In this document: one piece after another, positions 26,064 to 33,417 of the stretch | Layout: each line of letters starts with the position of its first letter | How positions within the stretch are numbered: the first letter of the stretch is position 1 | Origin: Pseudomonadota bacterium | GTDB taxonomy: Bacteria; Pseudomonadota; Gammaproteobacteria; Acidithiobacillales; Acidithiobacillaceae | Assembly: GCA_021794385.1 (NCBI GenBank) | Contig: JAJYQY010000082.1 | Span: forward strand, 1-38,192 | Direction of reading: 5' to 3' | DNA: 38,192 nt | Position numbers and translations under genes: made by a program | The notes under the pieces: generated by a model | What the model was told of the DNA's origin: nothing | Database searches by the model: none | Seen by the model: the letters and a program-made list of their open reading frames with translations, nothing else

Positions 26064-26345
26064 TCAGCGAACGACGTAAGCCAACAAGGCCAGAAAGCGC
26101 GCCCGCTTGATGGCTGTAGCCAGTTGCCGCTGATAGAGGGCGCTGGTACCGGTAATGCGACTGGGGACGATCTTGCCGGTTTCGCCCACATAGCCCTGCA
26201 ATGTTTTCAGGTCTTTGTAGTCGATTTCCTTGACGCCCTCGGCCCGGAAACGGCAAAACTTCCGGCGGCGAAAGAAGCTGCCACCGCCGCCGCGCTTGTC
26301 ACCATCACCGTCCCGATCCCTGTCCTTGTCTCGATTGAATGCCAT
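26064..26345 (-). CDS. rpsR: 30S ribosomal protein S18
   Basis: S18 pairs with S6 on the 16S rRNA platform. The 93-residue protein has the core from RRRKFCRF through [20 protein letters not shown] to [20 protein letters not shown]. It is about 18 residues longer than usual because of an N-terminal extension of alternating Asp, Arg and Lys followed by GGGG. AGGAGG lies 6 bases before the ATG. It follows rpsF by 15 bases. Confidence 0.97.
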   Translation of the reverse strand: MAFNRDKDRDRDGDGDKRGGGGSFFRRRKFCRFRAEGVKEIDYKDLKTLQGYVGETGKIVPSRITGTSALYQRQLATAIKRARFLALLAYVVR

Positions 26346-26360
26346 ATCCTGCCTCCTGCT

Positions 26361-26762
26361 TTATTCGGCTACCAGCTCATCGCTGGGGGTGGTTTCGCTT
26401 TCCGTCTCGGTCACCGCGTCATCGCTGCGGTCGCGGCGGTCGTTTTCGTCACGGGCCAGGGGCGAAGGGGCGGTGACGGCCTCGGTGCGCGCCAATACCA
26501 GGTGGCGCAAAACGGCGTCGCTGAAGCGGAAGGCATCTTCGAGTTCGGCCAGGGCGGCACCGGTGCATTCGACATTCATCAGGACATAATGGGCCTTGTG
26601 TGCCTTCTTGATGGGGTAGGCCAATTGCCGGCGGCCCCAGTCTTCCAGACGATGGATATGACCGCCGTCCCCTTCGATCATGCCGCGATAGCGCTCGACC
26701 ATCTGGGGGACCTGCTCGCTTTGATCCGGATGGACCAAAAATACTATTTCATAATGACGCAA
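26361..26762 (-). CDS. rpsF: 30S ribosomal protein S6, TTG start
   Basis: S6 forms a heterodimer with S18 in the small subunit. The 133-residue product reads (M)[17 protein letters not shown] at the start and [22 protein letters not shown] in the middle, as in other S6 proteins. The start is a TTG at 26762: AAGGAG lies exactly 6 bases upstream, and homologous S6 proteins begin at MRHYEI. An in-frame GTG 7 codons earlier would put the ribosome binding site inside the gene. The C-terminus (from about 105) is a long acidic tail rich in Asp, Glu, Ser and Thr, as in many gammaproteobacterial S6 proteins. It heads the long operon rpsF to glgP. Confidence 0.95.
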   Translation of the reverse strand: MRHYEIVFLVHPDQSEQVPQMVERYRGMIEGDGGHIHRLEDWGRRQLAYPIKKAHKAHYVLMNVECTGAALAELEDAFRFSDAVLRHLVLARTEAVTAPSPLARDENDRRDRSDDAVTETESETTPSDELVAE

Positions 26763-26767
26763 AATGC

Positions 26768-26809
26768 GCTCCTTGTGGTTCACGGTGGAGCCCGAACACC
26801 ATTTGTTCG
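26768..26809 (-). promoter_or_regulatory. rpsF leader hairpins covering the Shine-Dalgarno sequence
   Basis: On the minus-strand transcript, CGAACA and TGTTCG (26809-26804 and 26798-26793) form the first hairpin. GCTCC (26791-26787) then pairs with GGAGC (26772-26768), which covers most of the AAGGAG of rpsF. The enclosed loop holds ACCGTG, including a CCG triplet, and a GTG/CAC mini-stem. S6:S18 complexes are known to bind a CCG-containing structured motif in rpsF leaders and repress their own operon. This leader has the right place and parts, but the fold is hand-drawn. Confidence 0.5.
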
Positions 26810-26830
26810 AGCAAGGAGATAAAGGTGAGG

Positions 26831-26846
26831 GCGTATTCTAATACGC
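26831..26846. promoter_or_regulatory. Perfect palindrome overlapping the rpsF -10 element
   Basis: GCGTATT and AATACGC are perfect 7-base arms around a 2-base centre. The palindrome covers the -10 hexamer of the rpsF promoter, as an operator would. It could also be chance. Confidence 0.45.
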
Positions 26847-26862
26847 GAGGCGGGAAAAACAA
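26835..26862 (-). promoter_or_regulatory. Promoter of the rpsF operon
   Basis: On the minus strand TTGTTT (26862-26857) and TAGAAT (26840-26835) are separated by 16 bases. They lie about 70 bases before the rpsF start and downstream of nagZ, so the operon has its own promoter. Confidence 0.6.
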
Positions 26863-26938
26863 GGGGTTAAATCGGCGCGCGGGCGAAAAACCGTTTTGCC
26901 GCCGCAGCAAGCGAGCCCCCTGCAACATACAATGCCCA

Positions 26939-27979
26939 TCAGGACAGGACGGCACTCAGACCCGCAATGCGCCTCGCCAGGGCGGTGGCTTCCGCCGCGG
27001 CAAGCTTCTCGGCGGGACTACCGCCCGCCAGCCCCGCCAGACGTTGGGCACGATCGTCCCAGGAACGGGGAGAGAGGGCGGCCATGGCCTGATTTGCCGC
27101 AGCGGGGTCATTACAGATCAAGAGCAGGTCGCAACCCGCCTCCAGCGCCACCGCGGCCCGCGCGGAGACATCGCCCAGGCCATGGGCCCCGCCCATGCTC
27201 AGATCATCGCTGATGATCGCCCCCGCAAAGCCCATTTGTTCGCGCAGGATATCCTGTAACCAATGCCGGGAAAAACCCGCCGGATGATCATCCACAGCGG
27301 GATAGAGACAATGGGCGGGCATGATGCCGGGAATGTCCGCCGCGATCAGCGCAGCGAAGGGGTAGAGGTCCGCGGCGGCCAATTCTGCCCAGGAGCGCCG
27401 GTCCACCGGCAGGGCCACATGGGAATCCACCGCCACCGCACCGTGACCCGGGAAATGCTTGGCTACGCCGCGCAAACCCGTCGGCGCCATGCCCTGCCAA
27501 AGCGCCACGGCCAGAGTGGCCACCACCTGCGGATCCCGATGCAGAGCACGGTCGCCGATGACCGCCGAGACCCCCCAGTCGAGATCCACACAGGGTGTAA
27601 AATCCAGATCGACCCCCAGGCTGCGCAGCTCTGTTCCCAGCAGACGCCCCCACTCCCGCGCCATGGTCACGGCCGGGGGCATCCCTGCCTGGTCCCAAAG
27701 GCGGCCGAGGCTGGCCTGGGGCGGAAAGCGCGTCACCCCTGCAGTCAAGCGCTGGACACGCCCCCCTTCCTGATCGATGCCGACGAGCAGGGAGGGTTGG
27801 CGCAGGGCGTGCAGATCGGCGCATAAAGCCTGCACCTGAGCCGCATCCACGCAGTTGCGTGCAAAGAGGATCACCCCACCCACCGCCGGATGCAGGAGTC
27901 GCTCCCGTTCTTCCGCCGTCAAAGCCGGCCCGGCCACATCCACCATCAAGGGCCCACGCGGGAGGACTGGCGTATTCAT
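26939..27979 (-). CDS. nagZ: Beta-N-acetylhexosaminidase (GH3)
   Basis: NagZ removes N-acetylglucosamine from anhydromuropeptides in the cytosol during cell-wall recycling. The 346-residue protein has the single GH3 barrel with LMVDVAGPALT at the start, LLVGIDQEGGRVQRL, DLDFTPCVDLDWG, the signature AKHFPGHGAVAVDSHVALP (Lys174, His175, His179) and the nucleophile region ISDDLSMGGA around 256-265. Length matches E. coli NagZ (341). The ATG at 27979 overlaps the stop of the transporter gene (ATGA), so it is translationally coupled and closes the eight-gene block. In Gram-negatives its product feeds 1,6-anhydro-MurNAc peptides that can signal beta-lactamase induction. Confidence 0.95.
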   Translation of the reverse strand: MNTPVLPRGPLMVDVAGPALTAEERERLLHPAVGGVILFARNCVDAAQVQALCADLHALRQPSLLVGIDQEGGRVQRLTAGVTRFPPQASLGRLWDQAGMPPAVTMAREWGRLLGTELRSLGVDLDFTPCVDLDWGVSAVIGDRALHRDPQVVATLAVALWQGMAPTGLRGVAKHFPGHGAVAVDSHVALPVDRRSWAELAAADLYPFAALIAADIPGIMPAHCLYPAVDDHPAGFSRHWLQDILREQMGFAGAIISDDLSMGGAHGLGDVSARAAVALEAGCDLLLICNDPAAANQAMAALSPRSWDDRAQRLAGLAGGSPAEKLAAAEATALARRIAGLSAVLS

Positions 27980-30072
27980 GAGGGTGGTGCCGCTGCCTTC
28001 TCATTGTCCCCCCTCCCCTCTCCTCTCTTGTCATCTCCTTGGATCAGGACGAGATTTTCCGGCATGGAAATGGGCAGGGCGATGCGGGGCGGTTGGCTGG
28101 GAATCCCGCGCACATGGACAGGAATGATCATCATGCTGAAACCGTCATGCTGCAGGCGGTCTTGGATAATAAAACTCACCTCGTCGTGGAGCAAGCCCCA
28201 GAAAGGGGTCTGGTAGGGTGTGTCGATAATACGGCCCGCAAAAAAAATGCTTTGCGGAAAATAACGGATGGCCACCTTGGCCAGTTCTTCCATGGCCTGA
28301 ATACGGTCCGTCGCGTAGGTGGCAAACCAGGTGGCGGCCATGCCCTCGCTCTGGCAAAAAGCCACATATTGAGCCGCCTCCGCCTCGACATACACTTTCA
28401 GTTCTTCAATGGCCTTGACCCCCTTGAATTCGCCCTGGCCGACGATACCGGCGAGCAGGAAGACATAATTCTTGACGAAGCCGCCGACCATGCGATGGGC
28501 AGTCAGGAGGGTGTGCAAGCCCAGACCGTCGAAGCGGCTCACGAAAAATACCGCCGTGGCGCCGCGCGGATCCATCGGTAAAGGAGCACCGGGCTCCAGG
28601 CCCTCGGGCACTACATCCATCATCGTTTCATCGAGATCTTCGGTGATCTTGCTCAACGACTTGTAATGCCGATAGATACGATAACCCAGGACAATAACGA
28701 TCCCGGTCACCAACAGGGTAAACCAGCCACCCTGGTCGAATTTCTCGAAAATGGTAATGGCCAGAATGCTGGCGGAAACGACAAAACCGGCTACACTCAC
28801 GGCCAGTTTCATCAGCCACCGGGTTTCCGTCTCACGGCTGTTTGACCAATGGTGCGCCAAGCCCGCCATGGTCAGCGTAAAGGTGATAAATACGTTGATG
28901 CTGTAGAGCACGACCAGGACACCCACATGCCCTCCCGTCGCCAGCAGTATTGCTATGGACGCCGCGCCAATCAATAAAATACCGTTACGCGAAACAAAGC
29001 GATCGGAAAGATAGGAAAAACGCTCGGGCAGCCAGCGATCCACCGCCATGTTGGCCATGATGATGGGCGCGGTGATGATACCGGTATTGGCCGCAATATA
29101 CAGCAGAAGGCCTTCGGTAAGGAGGGTAAATAGTACCGCATACTGTCCATAATCAATGCCGTCCACCTGCCAGCCATGGGTGACGGCATTATACAAAACC
29201 GCATTCAGGGTCTGCCCCGCATGCTCGTGGACATCATACATGAGGTATAAAAAAATCAGGCTTCCGGCCACCAGCGAGAGAGAAACGGCCAGATAGGTCA
29301 TGGCCCGCTGGCCCGTTTGCACCCGCGGTTCGCGCATGATATGGACGCCGTTGGCCACCGCCTCCAGACCGGTGTAGGTTCCGCCACCGAGGCTAAAGGC
29401 GCGAAATATCAGGGCGATGATGAAGAGCCAGCCGTACTGCATGCTGTCGTGCCTTGCCCCGGCAACGGTATGGTTGACAATCTGCGGCACATCGCCCACA
29501 TGGCTCATCAGCCCCCAGCCCAGGACCAGGATATGGGTGAGGATGAAACCCATAAAAATGGGCAGGAGGACTTTGATGGATTCCTTCATGCCGCGCAGAT
29601 TGATAAAGACCAGGAAAAGCAATATCCCGACATCAAGATAAATGCGCTCCTGATACCAATAAGCAGGAAGAATACTCAGCAATGCCTCGGTGCCGGAGGC
29701 CACGGAAATAGCGGCGGTGAGAATATAATCAACAATCAGGGCCGAGCCACTCACCAGCCCGGCCTTGCGCCCGAGCAAGGTCGAAGCGGTGTGATAACCG
29801 CCGCCTCCGCCCGGAAATAGGGCAATGACCTGTTTGTATCCGGCAGCGATGATAAACACGGACACGGGAATACCAATAGCCAGGACCACCGAGAGATATT
29901 CATGCCCTTTCAAGGCATAGTAAATCTCCGGCGGACCGTAGGCCGATGAGGACAGGGCGTCGGAACCCAACCCCACCCAAGCGAGGAAGGCGGCCAGGGA
30001 AAGATTGTCGAATAGCTTGGGATTAAATACATTGACGGCCTGCGTAAAGCGGGGAAAGCGTATCCAGGCCAT
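27976..30072 (-). CDS. APC-superfamily transporter with C-terminal soluble domain (KimA/YdaO-like)
   Basis: The 698-residue protein has about 12 predicted membrane spans in residues 20-470. The first span carries GLGSDALSSSAYGPPE, like the GxDALSSxAYG motif of KimA-type potassium importers and related amino-acid permeases; PGGGGGYHTA marks the second-span loop. From about residue 475 to the end there is a cytosolic domain of about 220 residues (ATAVFFVSRFDGLGLHTL, ENxxFLLAGI-like NYVFLLAGI) that may be regulatory, as in KimA, where the C-terminal part binds c-di-AMP. Substrate is uncertain (potassium or amino acids). The ATG at 30072 directly follows the stop of the preceding gene (TGAATG) and AGGGGGG lies 6 bases before it. 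Confidence 0.8.
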   Translation of the reverse strand: MAWIRFPRFTQAVNVFNPKLFDNLSLAAFLAWVGLGSDALSSSAYGPPEIYYALKGHEYLSVVLAIGIPVSVFIIAAGYKQVIALFPGGGGGYHTASTLLGRKAGLVSGSALIVDYILTAAISVASGTEALLSILPAYWYQERIYLDVGILLFLVFINLRGMKESIKVLLPIFMGFILTHILVLGWGLMSHVGDVPQIVNHTVAGARHDSMQYGWLFIIALIFRAFSLGGGTYTGLEAVANGVHIMREPRVQTGQRAMTYLAVSLSLVAGSLIFLYLMYDVHEHAGQTLNAVLYNAVTHGWQVDGIDYGQYAVLFTLLTEGLLLYIAANTGIITAPIIMANMAVDRWLPERFSYLSDRFVSRNGILLIGAASIAILLATGGHVGVLVVLYSINVFITFTLTMAGLAHHWSNSRETETRWLMKLAVSVAGFVVSASILAITIFEKFDQGGWFTLLVTGIVIVLGYRIYRHYKSLSKITEDLDETMMDVVPEGLEPGAPLPMDPRGATAVFFVSRFDGLGLHTLLTAHRMVGGFVKNYVFLLAGIVGQGEFKGVKAIEELKVYVEAEAAQYVAFCQSEGMAATWFATYATDRIQAMEELAKVAIRYFPQSIFFAGRIIDTPYQTPFWGLLHDEVSFIIQDRLQHDGFSMMIIPVHVRGIPSQPPRIALPISMPENLVLIQGDDKRGEGRGDNEKAAAPPS

Positions 30073-30627
30073 TCACGACCCCCCTGGGGAAAGAAAGGAT
30101 TGAGGCGGTTCATCACCAATAAAAACCGGCACACCGACAGCAACTTGGGGAAACAGCGTCAGCATATCTTCGCTGCCCAGGCGTACACAGCCGGCAGAAA
30201 CCGGCTTGCCGAGATGGGTTTCGTCGGCAGTACCGTGGATATAAATATAACGACGAAAGGTATCCACCCGCCCCCCCCGGTTGCGCCCCGGCTCCAGGCC
30301 GGAAAGCCAGAGGATACGTCCCAGGATCCAGTCGCGGGCCGGCTGCTCTGCGGCCTTGGCCGGCGTGTAGCACTCCCCCGTCCAGCGCCGCCCGCGCAAG
30401 ATCGCGTTGCCGGGCAGCCCCTCGCCGATACGCGCCCGCACCACATGCCAGCCGCGCGGCGTGCAGCCGCTTCCCCGGCTTTCCCCCAGGCCATTGGCCG
30501 CCGTGGAGATGGGAAAGGTCATCGCCGCTTTCCGGCCCGTCATGATCCCCAACTGCTGCCGGGACACATCCACCCACAGCCACCGGCCTTGGGGATCAGC
30601 GCTGAAAGAGAGCAATGGATTCCACAT
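30073..30627 (-). CDS. Small L,D-transpeptidase (YkuD domain only)
   Basis: The 184-residue product is essentially a YkuD domain: [17 protein letters not shown] at the start, a catalytic-His region [14 protein letters not shown] (His131) and the active-site segment [12 protein letters not shown] (Cys147). The usual SHGC is SAGC here, so the His next to the nucleophile is replaced by Ala145; the first His, thought to act as the base, is kept. No signal peptide is visible, which is odd for a periplasmic enzyme. The ATG at 30627 lies within the end of rlmD (32-base overlap) and lacks a ribosome binding site; TTG at 30615 is an alternative. It is followed with no gap by the transporter gene. Confidence 0.75.
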   Translation of the reverse strand: MWNPLLSFSADPQGRWLWVDVSRQQLGIMTGRKAAMTFPISTAANGLGESRGSGCTPRGWHVVRARIGEGLPGNAILRGRRWTGECYTPAKAAEQPARDWILGRILWLSGLEPGRNRGGRVDTFRRYIYIHGTADETHLGKPVSAGCVRLGSEDMLTLFPQVAVGVPVFIGDEPPQSFLSPGGS

Positions 30628-31921
30628 GGGCAGTATGGGGAAACATATTGACCACGCCGGCGGCGACCAGCCGATAGCCGCGCACGTAGACGAGATACTC
30701 CGCATCCCGGGCGAGGGTAGCGGGGCCGCAGGAGACATAAACAATGCGCTCGGGATGCACCTTCCCCAAGGCCTTGAGGACCTCCATGGCACCGCTCCGG
30801 GGCGGATCAATGAGCATTTTGTCCACTCGGCCCCAGGCGCTCAGGTCCTCCGGGCCGATCCGGGTAAGATCAGCGACGGCAAAACGGGCCAATGCCTGCA
30901 GGCCGTTGCTTTGGGCATTTTCACCGGCCAGCGCCACCAGACGCGCATCGCCTTCCACACCCAGGACCTCCGCGCCCATACGGGCGATAGGCAGAGTAAA
31001 ATTCCCCAGACCACAAAAAAGATCCAGGATCCGCTCTCCGGGACGCGGCTGGAGCAGGGCCATGGCACGGCGCACCAGGCTCTGGTTCATTGCCTGGTTG
31101 ACCTGGGTAAAGACCAGCGGGTCGAAACGCAGGCTGACATTGAACTCCGGGAGCCGGTAACACAGGGGCGCCGGCTCCGCCGGCCAGACGCAGTGAATGG
31201 TGGCAGGGCCGCCGGACTGCAACCATAGTTGAACGCCATGTTGTTGCGCGAAATCCCGCATCAGCGCGACATCCTGACTACTCAGCGGCAGCAAATGACG
31301 GAAGACCAGGGCGACCACTTCGGGAGTCGTGGCCACTTCAATCTGCGGAATCCCCTGGGGCTCGCCGAGCTTCGCCACCAGGGCGCGCAGGGGGAGGAGC
31401 AGATGCGCGACGCGGGGATCCAGAGTGAAGCAGTAGTTCATATCCGCGACGTAACTGCTCTGGCGCTCGCGGAAACCCACCAGGGCGCCGCGACTCTGGG
31501 GCACCCGCACCGAAAGCCGCGCCTTGCTGCGATAGCCCAGACTGGGACCGAAGATGGGCGGCAGGATGCGCTCCGGCCGCACCTTGCCAATGCGCCACAG
31601 GTTTTCTTCCAGTTGGCGCTGTTTGACCGCGACCTGGGCGCCGGGTTCCAGGTGCTGCAGGGTACAGCCTCCACAGAGGCCAAAGTGCGGGCACGGCGGC
31701 GTCACCCGTTGCGCGGCCGCCCGCTCCACGGAGACTACTTCGGCCCGGTCGAAACGGCTGCTGCCCTGAAAGCGGCGGCTCCAGACGCGCTCGCCGGCCA
31801 GGGCCCCGTCCACGAAGATGACCTTGCCCTCCACCCGCGCCACACCAAAGCCATCGGCGTCCAGCGCGCTGATCTCCATCCGCTCGGGGGCGGCGTTACG
31901 GATCGGTTTACCCTTGGACAT
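30596..31921 (-). CDS. rlmD: 23S rRNA (uracil-1939-C5) methyltransferase RlmD
   Basis: RlmD (RumA) makes m5U at position 1939 of 23S rRNA using S-adenosylmethionine. The 441-residue protein has a TRAM domain ([17 protein letters not shown], about 16-70), a [4Fe-4S] cluster site [10 protein letters not shown] with a fourth Cys in MNYCFTL, the SAM-binding [26 protein letters not shown] and the catalytic Cys in [12 protein letters not shown]. These are the family's full set. The ATG at 31921 overlaps the upstream exonuclease stop by 14 bases; its ribosome binding site is poor. ATG at 31879 ([10 protein letters not shown]) is an alternative. Other RlmC/TrmA paralogues are possible, but length and motifs favour RlmD. 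Confidence 0.9.
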   Translation of the reverse strand: MSKGKPIRNAAPERMEISALDADGFGVARVEGKVIFVDGALAGERVWSRRFQGSSRFDRAEVVSVERAAAQRVTPPCPHFGLCGGCTLQHLEPGAQVAVKQRQLEENLWRIGKVRPERILPPIFGPSLGYRSKARLSVRVPQSRGALVGFRERQSSYVADMNYCFTLDPRVAHLLLPLRALVAKLGEPQGIPQIEVATTPEVVALVFRHLLPLSSQDVALMRDFAQQHGVQLWLQSGGPATIHCVWPAEPAPLCYRLPEFNVSLRFDPLVFTQVNQAMNQSLVRRAMALLQPRPGERILDLFCGLGNFTLPIARMGAEVLGVEGDARLVALAGENAQSNGLQALARFAVADLTRIGPEDLSAWGRVDKMLIDPPRSGAMEVLKALGKVHPERIVYVSCGPATLARDAEYLVYVRGYRLVAAGVVNMFPHTAHVESIALFQR

Positions 31922-32735
31922 GAGGGAGGTTTTCGGGCCAGAGGGCAAGGAATTCGGCGAGGTGAGGCTCGCCACGGCTGACGAGATGGCTACGCAATTG
32001 CTCTTGCCGGGCCGCATAGCTCGCCCCATCGAGATGGCCGCGGGTGAGTTCAAAACGCAGATGGATCAGGGCGGTATTCAATACATCCACTTCACAATAC
32101 TGGCGGATGGCGGCCATCTCCCCGGCCTGATAGCGCGTCCAGACCTCCCCGCCCGACATGCCCAGCTTGCCGGGCAAACCGAGCAGGAGGGCCATTTCCT
32201 GTAGGCGCACCACATTACGACCCTGAAAACCCGAGAGGACATCCATGAGATCCAGATGGCGCTCGTGGTAACGACTCAGGTAGTTGTTCCAGCGGTAGCT
32301 CTGGTCGTTCTGCCCCTGCTCCCAGTAGCGGGCAGCGGGGATGCCATGGAGCAGAGCACGATAATGCAAGACGGGGAGGTCGAAGGCGGCGCCATTCCAG
32401 GAAACCAGTTGCGGTGCATGGCGCTCGATGAACTGGAAGAAGGCCGCCACCAGACGCGGCTCATCGTCCTCCACTGCGCCAAAGCTGCTGAGTTTGATCT
32501 GCTCGCCATGCCACCATAGGGCAGAAATGGCAATGACCCGATGCAAATGGGGGCGCATGAATTCCGTGGCACCCTGGGTCTCGATCCGGCGCTGATGCTG
32601 CAGGAGTTCGGCCACGCCCTGGTCATCGCCGTCACGCAAGCCGTGGATACGCCGGCCGCCGGCTACGTCGGGGACGGTTTCAATGTCGAAAACCAGGGTA
32701 TCGCGCAAGGATGGCGTGCTTATTTCTGCTGCCAT
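31908..32735 (-). CDS. Predicted PolB-type 3'-5' exonuclease (DEDDy)
   Basis: The 275-residue protein is a stand-alone nuclease of the family related to the proofreading domain of DNA polymerase B. The metal-binding residues are in [11 protein letters not shown] (Asp17 and Glu19), [17 protein letters not shown] and the last motif YCEVDVLNT, where Tyr precedes the Asp (DEDDy type). [12 protein letters not shown] and [16 protein letters not shown] also fit the family. The frame runs upstream into unrelated sequence, so the ATG at 32735, in the last 16 bases of the lipoprotein gene, is chosen. It probably acts on DNA or RNA ends, but its cellular role is not defined. Confidence 0.85.
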   Translation of the reverse strand: MAAEISTPSLRDTLVFDIETVPDVAGGRRIHGLRDGDDQGVAELLQHQRRIETQGATEFMRPHLHRVIAISALWWHGEQIKLSSFGAVEDDEPRLVAAFFQFIERHAPQLVSWNGAAFDLPVLHYRALLHGIPAARYWEQGQNDQSYRWNNYLSRYHERHLDLMDVLSGFQGRNVVRLQEMALLLGLPGKLGMSGGEVWTRYQAGEMAAIRQYCEVDVLNTALIHLRFELTRGHLDGASYAARQEQLRSHLVSRGEPHLAEFLALWPENLPHVQG

Positions 32736-33400
32736 TGCCCGGCACTGTTCTGAAACCATCTGCCCGGCGGTGCCTTGTTGATCCAGGCCTGGGCGAAGGC
32801 CTCCTGGATTTGTGCCTTCCACTCCGGATGCCCGTTGGCATCGGCTATCTGTTGATAGAGATTCTGCAGGAGGGAGTTGTTGGTAGACACCAGAGCACTG
32901 ACCTGAGCCCGCTGGGCCAGCGGCACGGCATTCAGATCGCGGATGGCCACCAAGCCAGCGGCGGTGAAACCTACGGCACCGCTTTCCAGATACGGGCGCA
33001 TCTGCGGCACGAAGTCTTCCAGACGATCCTTTGCCTCCACTACCCCGGGGCTGCTCGCATCCAGGTTGGCCGCTGCGCTGGCCTGCCCGCTCACCGTGCT
33101 GAATCCCAGATTCAGCACATATCCGGCAAGATGCCAGGGAGAGGAGAGCATGCTCAGCGGGCCCCCGGAGGAGCGGGTAGGCGCTGATACCGTCGGGGCA
33201 GCAGAGTTGCCCGGAGCCACCACCGCCGGGACCTTGGATTCGGCCTGGTACACCTGTTCCACCACCTTGTCGGCCAGCTTCTTGGCAGCGGCGGCGGGAA
33301 AGTAGATATTCACCGTCACACAAGCGCTCAGGGCCAGGCCCAAGGCCAGACCGAGCAGGGCTCGTCCATAGCGTCCGCTTATCGTTCCCGAAATTTTCAT
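32720..33400 (-). CDS. YdbL-like (DUF1318) lipoprotein
   Basis: The 226-residue product starts MKISGTISGRYGRALLGLAL and has lipobox LSAC (Cys27), followed by VTVNIYFPAAAAKKLADKVV, typical of lipoprotein DUF1318 members. A Pro/Ser/Ala linker (about 55-80) leads to a C-terminal YdbL-like domain: ALVSTNNSLLQNLYQQIADA through [19 protein letters not shown] matches the end of E. coli YdbL. In E. coli, YdbH, the small lipoprotein YnbE and YdbL are separate, and YdbH-YnbE forms a bridge for lipid transport to the outer membrane. Here a lipoprotein head and a YdbL-like tail are one chain. The gene follows the YdbH-like gene by 17 bases. Confidence 0.82.
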   Translation of the reverse strand: MKISGTISGRYGRALLGLALGLALSACVTVNIYFPAAAAKKLADKVVEQVYQAESKVPAVVAPGNSAAPTVSAPTRSSGGPLSMLSSPWHLAGYVLNLGFSTVSGQASAAANLDASSPGVVEAKDRLEDFVPQMRPYLESGAVGFTAAGLVAIRDLNAVPLAQRAQVSALVSTNNSLLQNLYQQIADANGHPEWKAQIQEAFAQAWINKAPPGRWFQNSAGQWQQK

Positions 33401-33417
33401 CGCTTATTCCCCTGTCT

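Noticed and set aside
32736-33323. Extension of the exonuclease frame
   Set aside because: It runs through the YdbL-like lipoprotein gene in another frame and lacks nuclease motifs.
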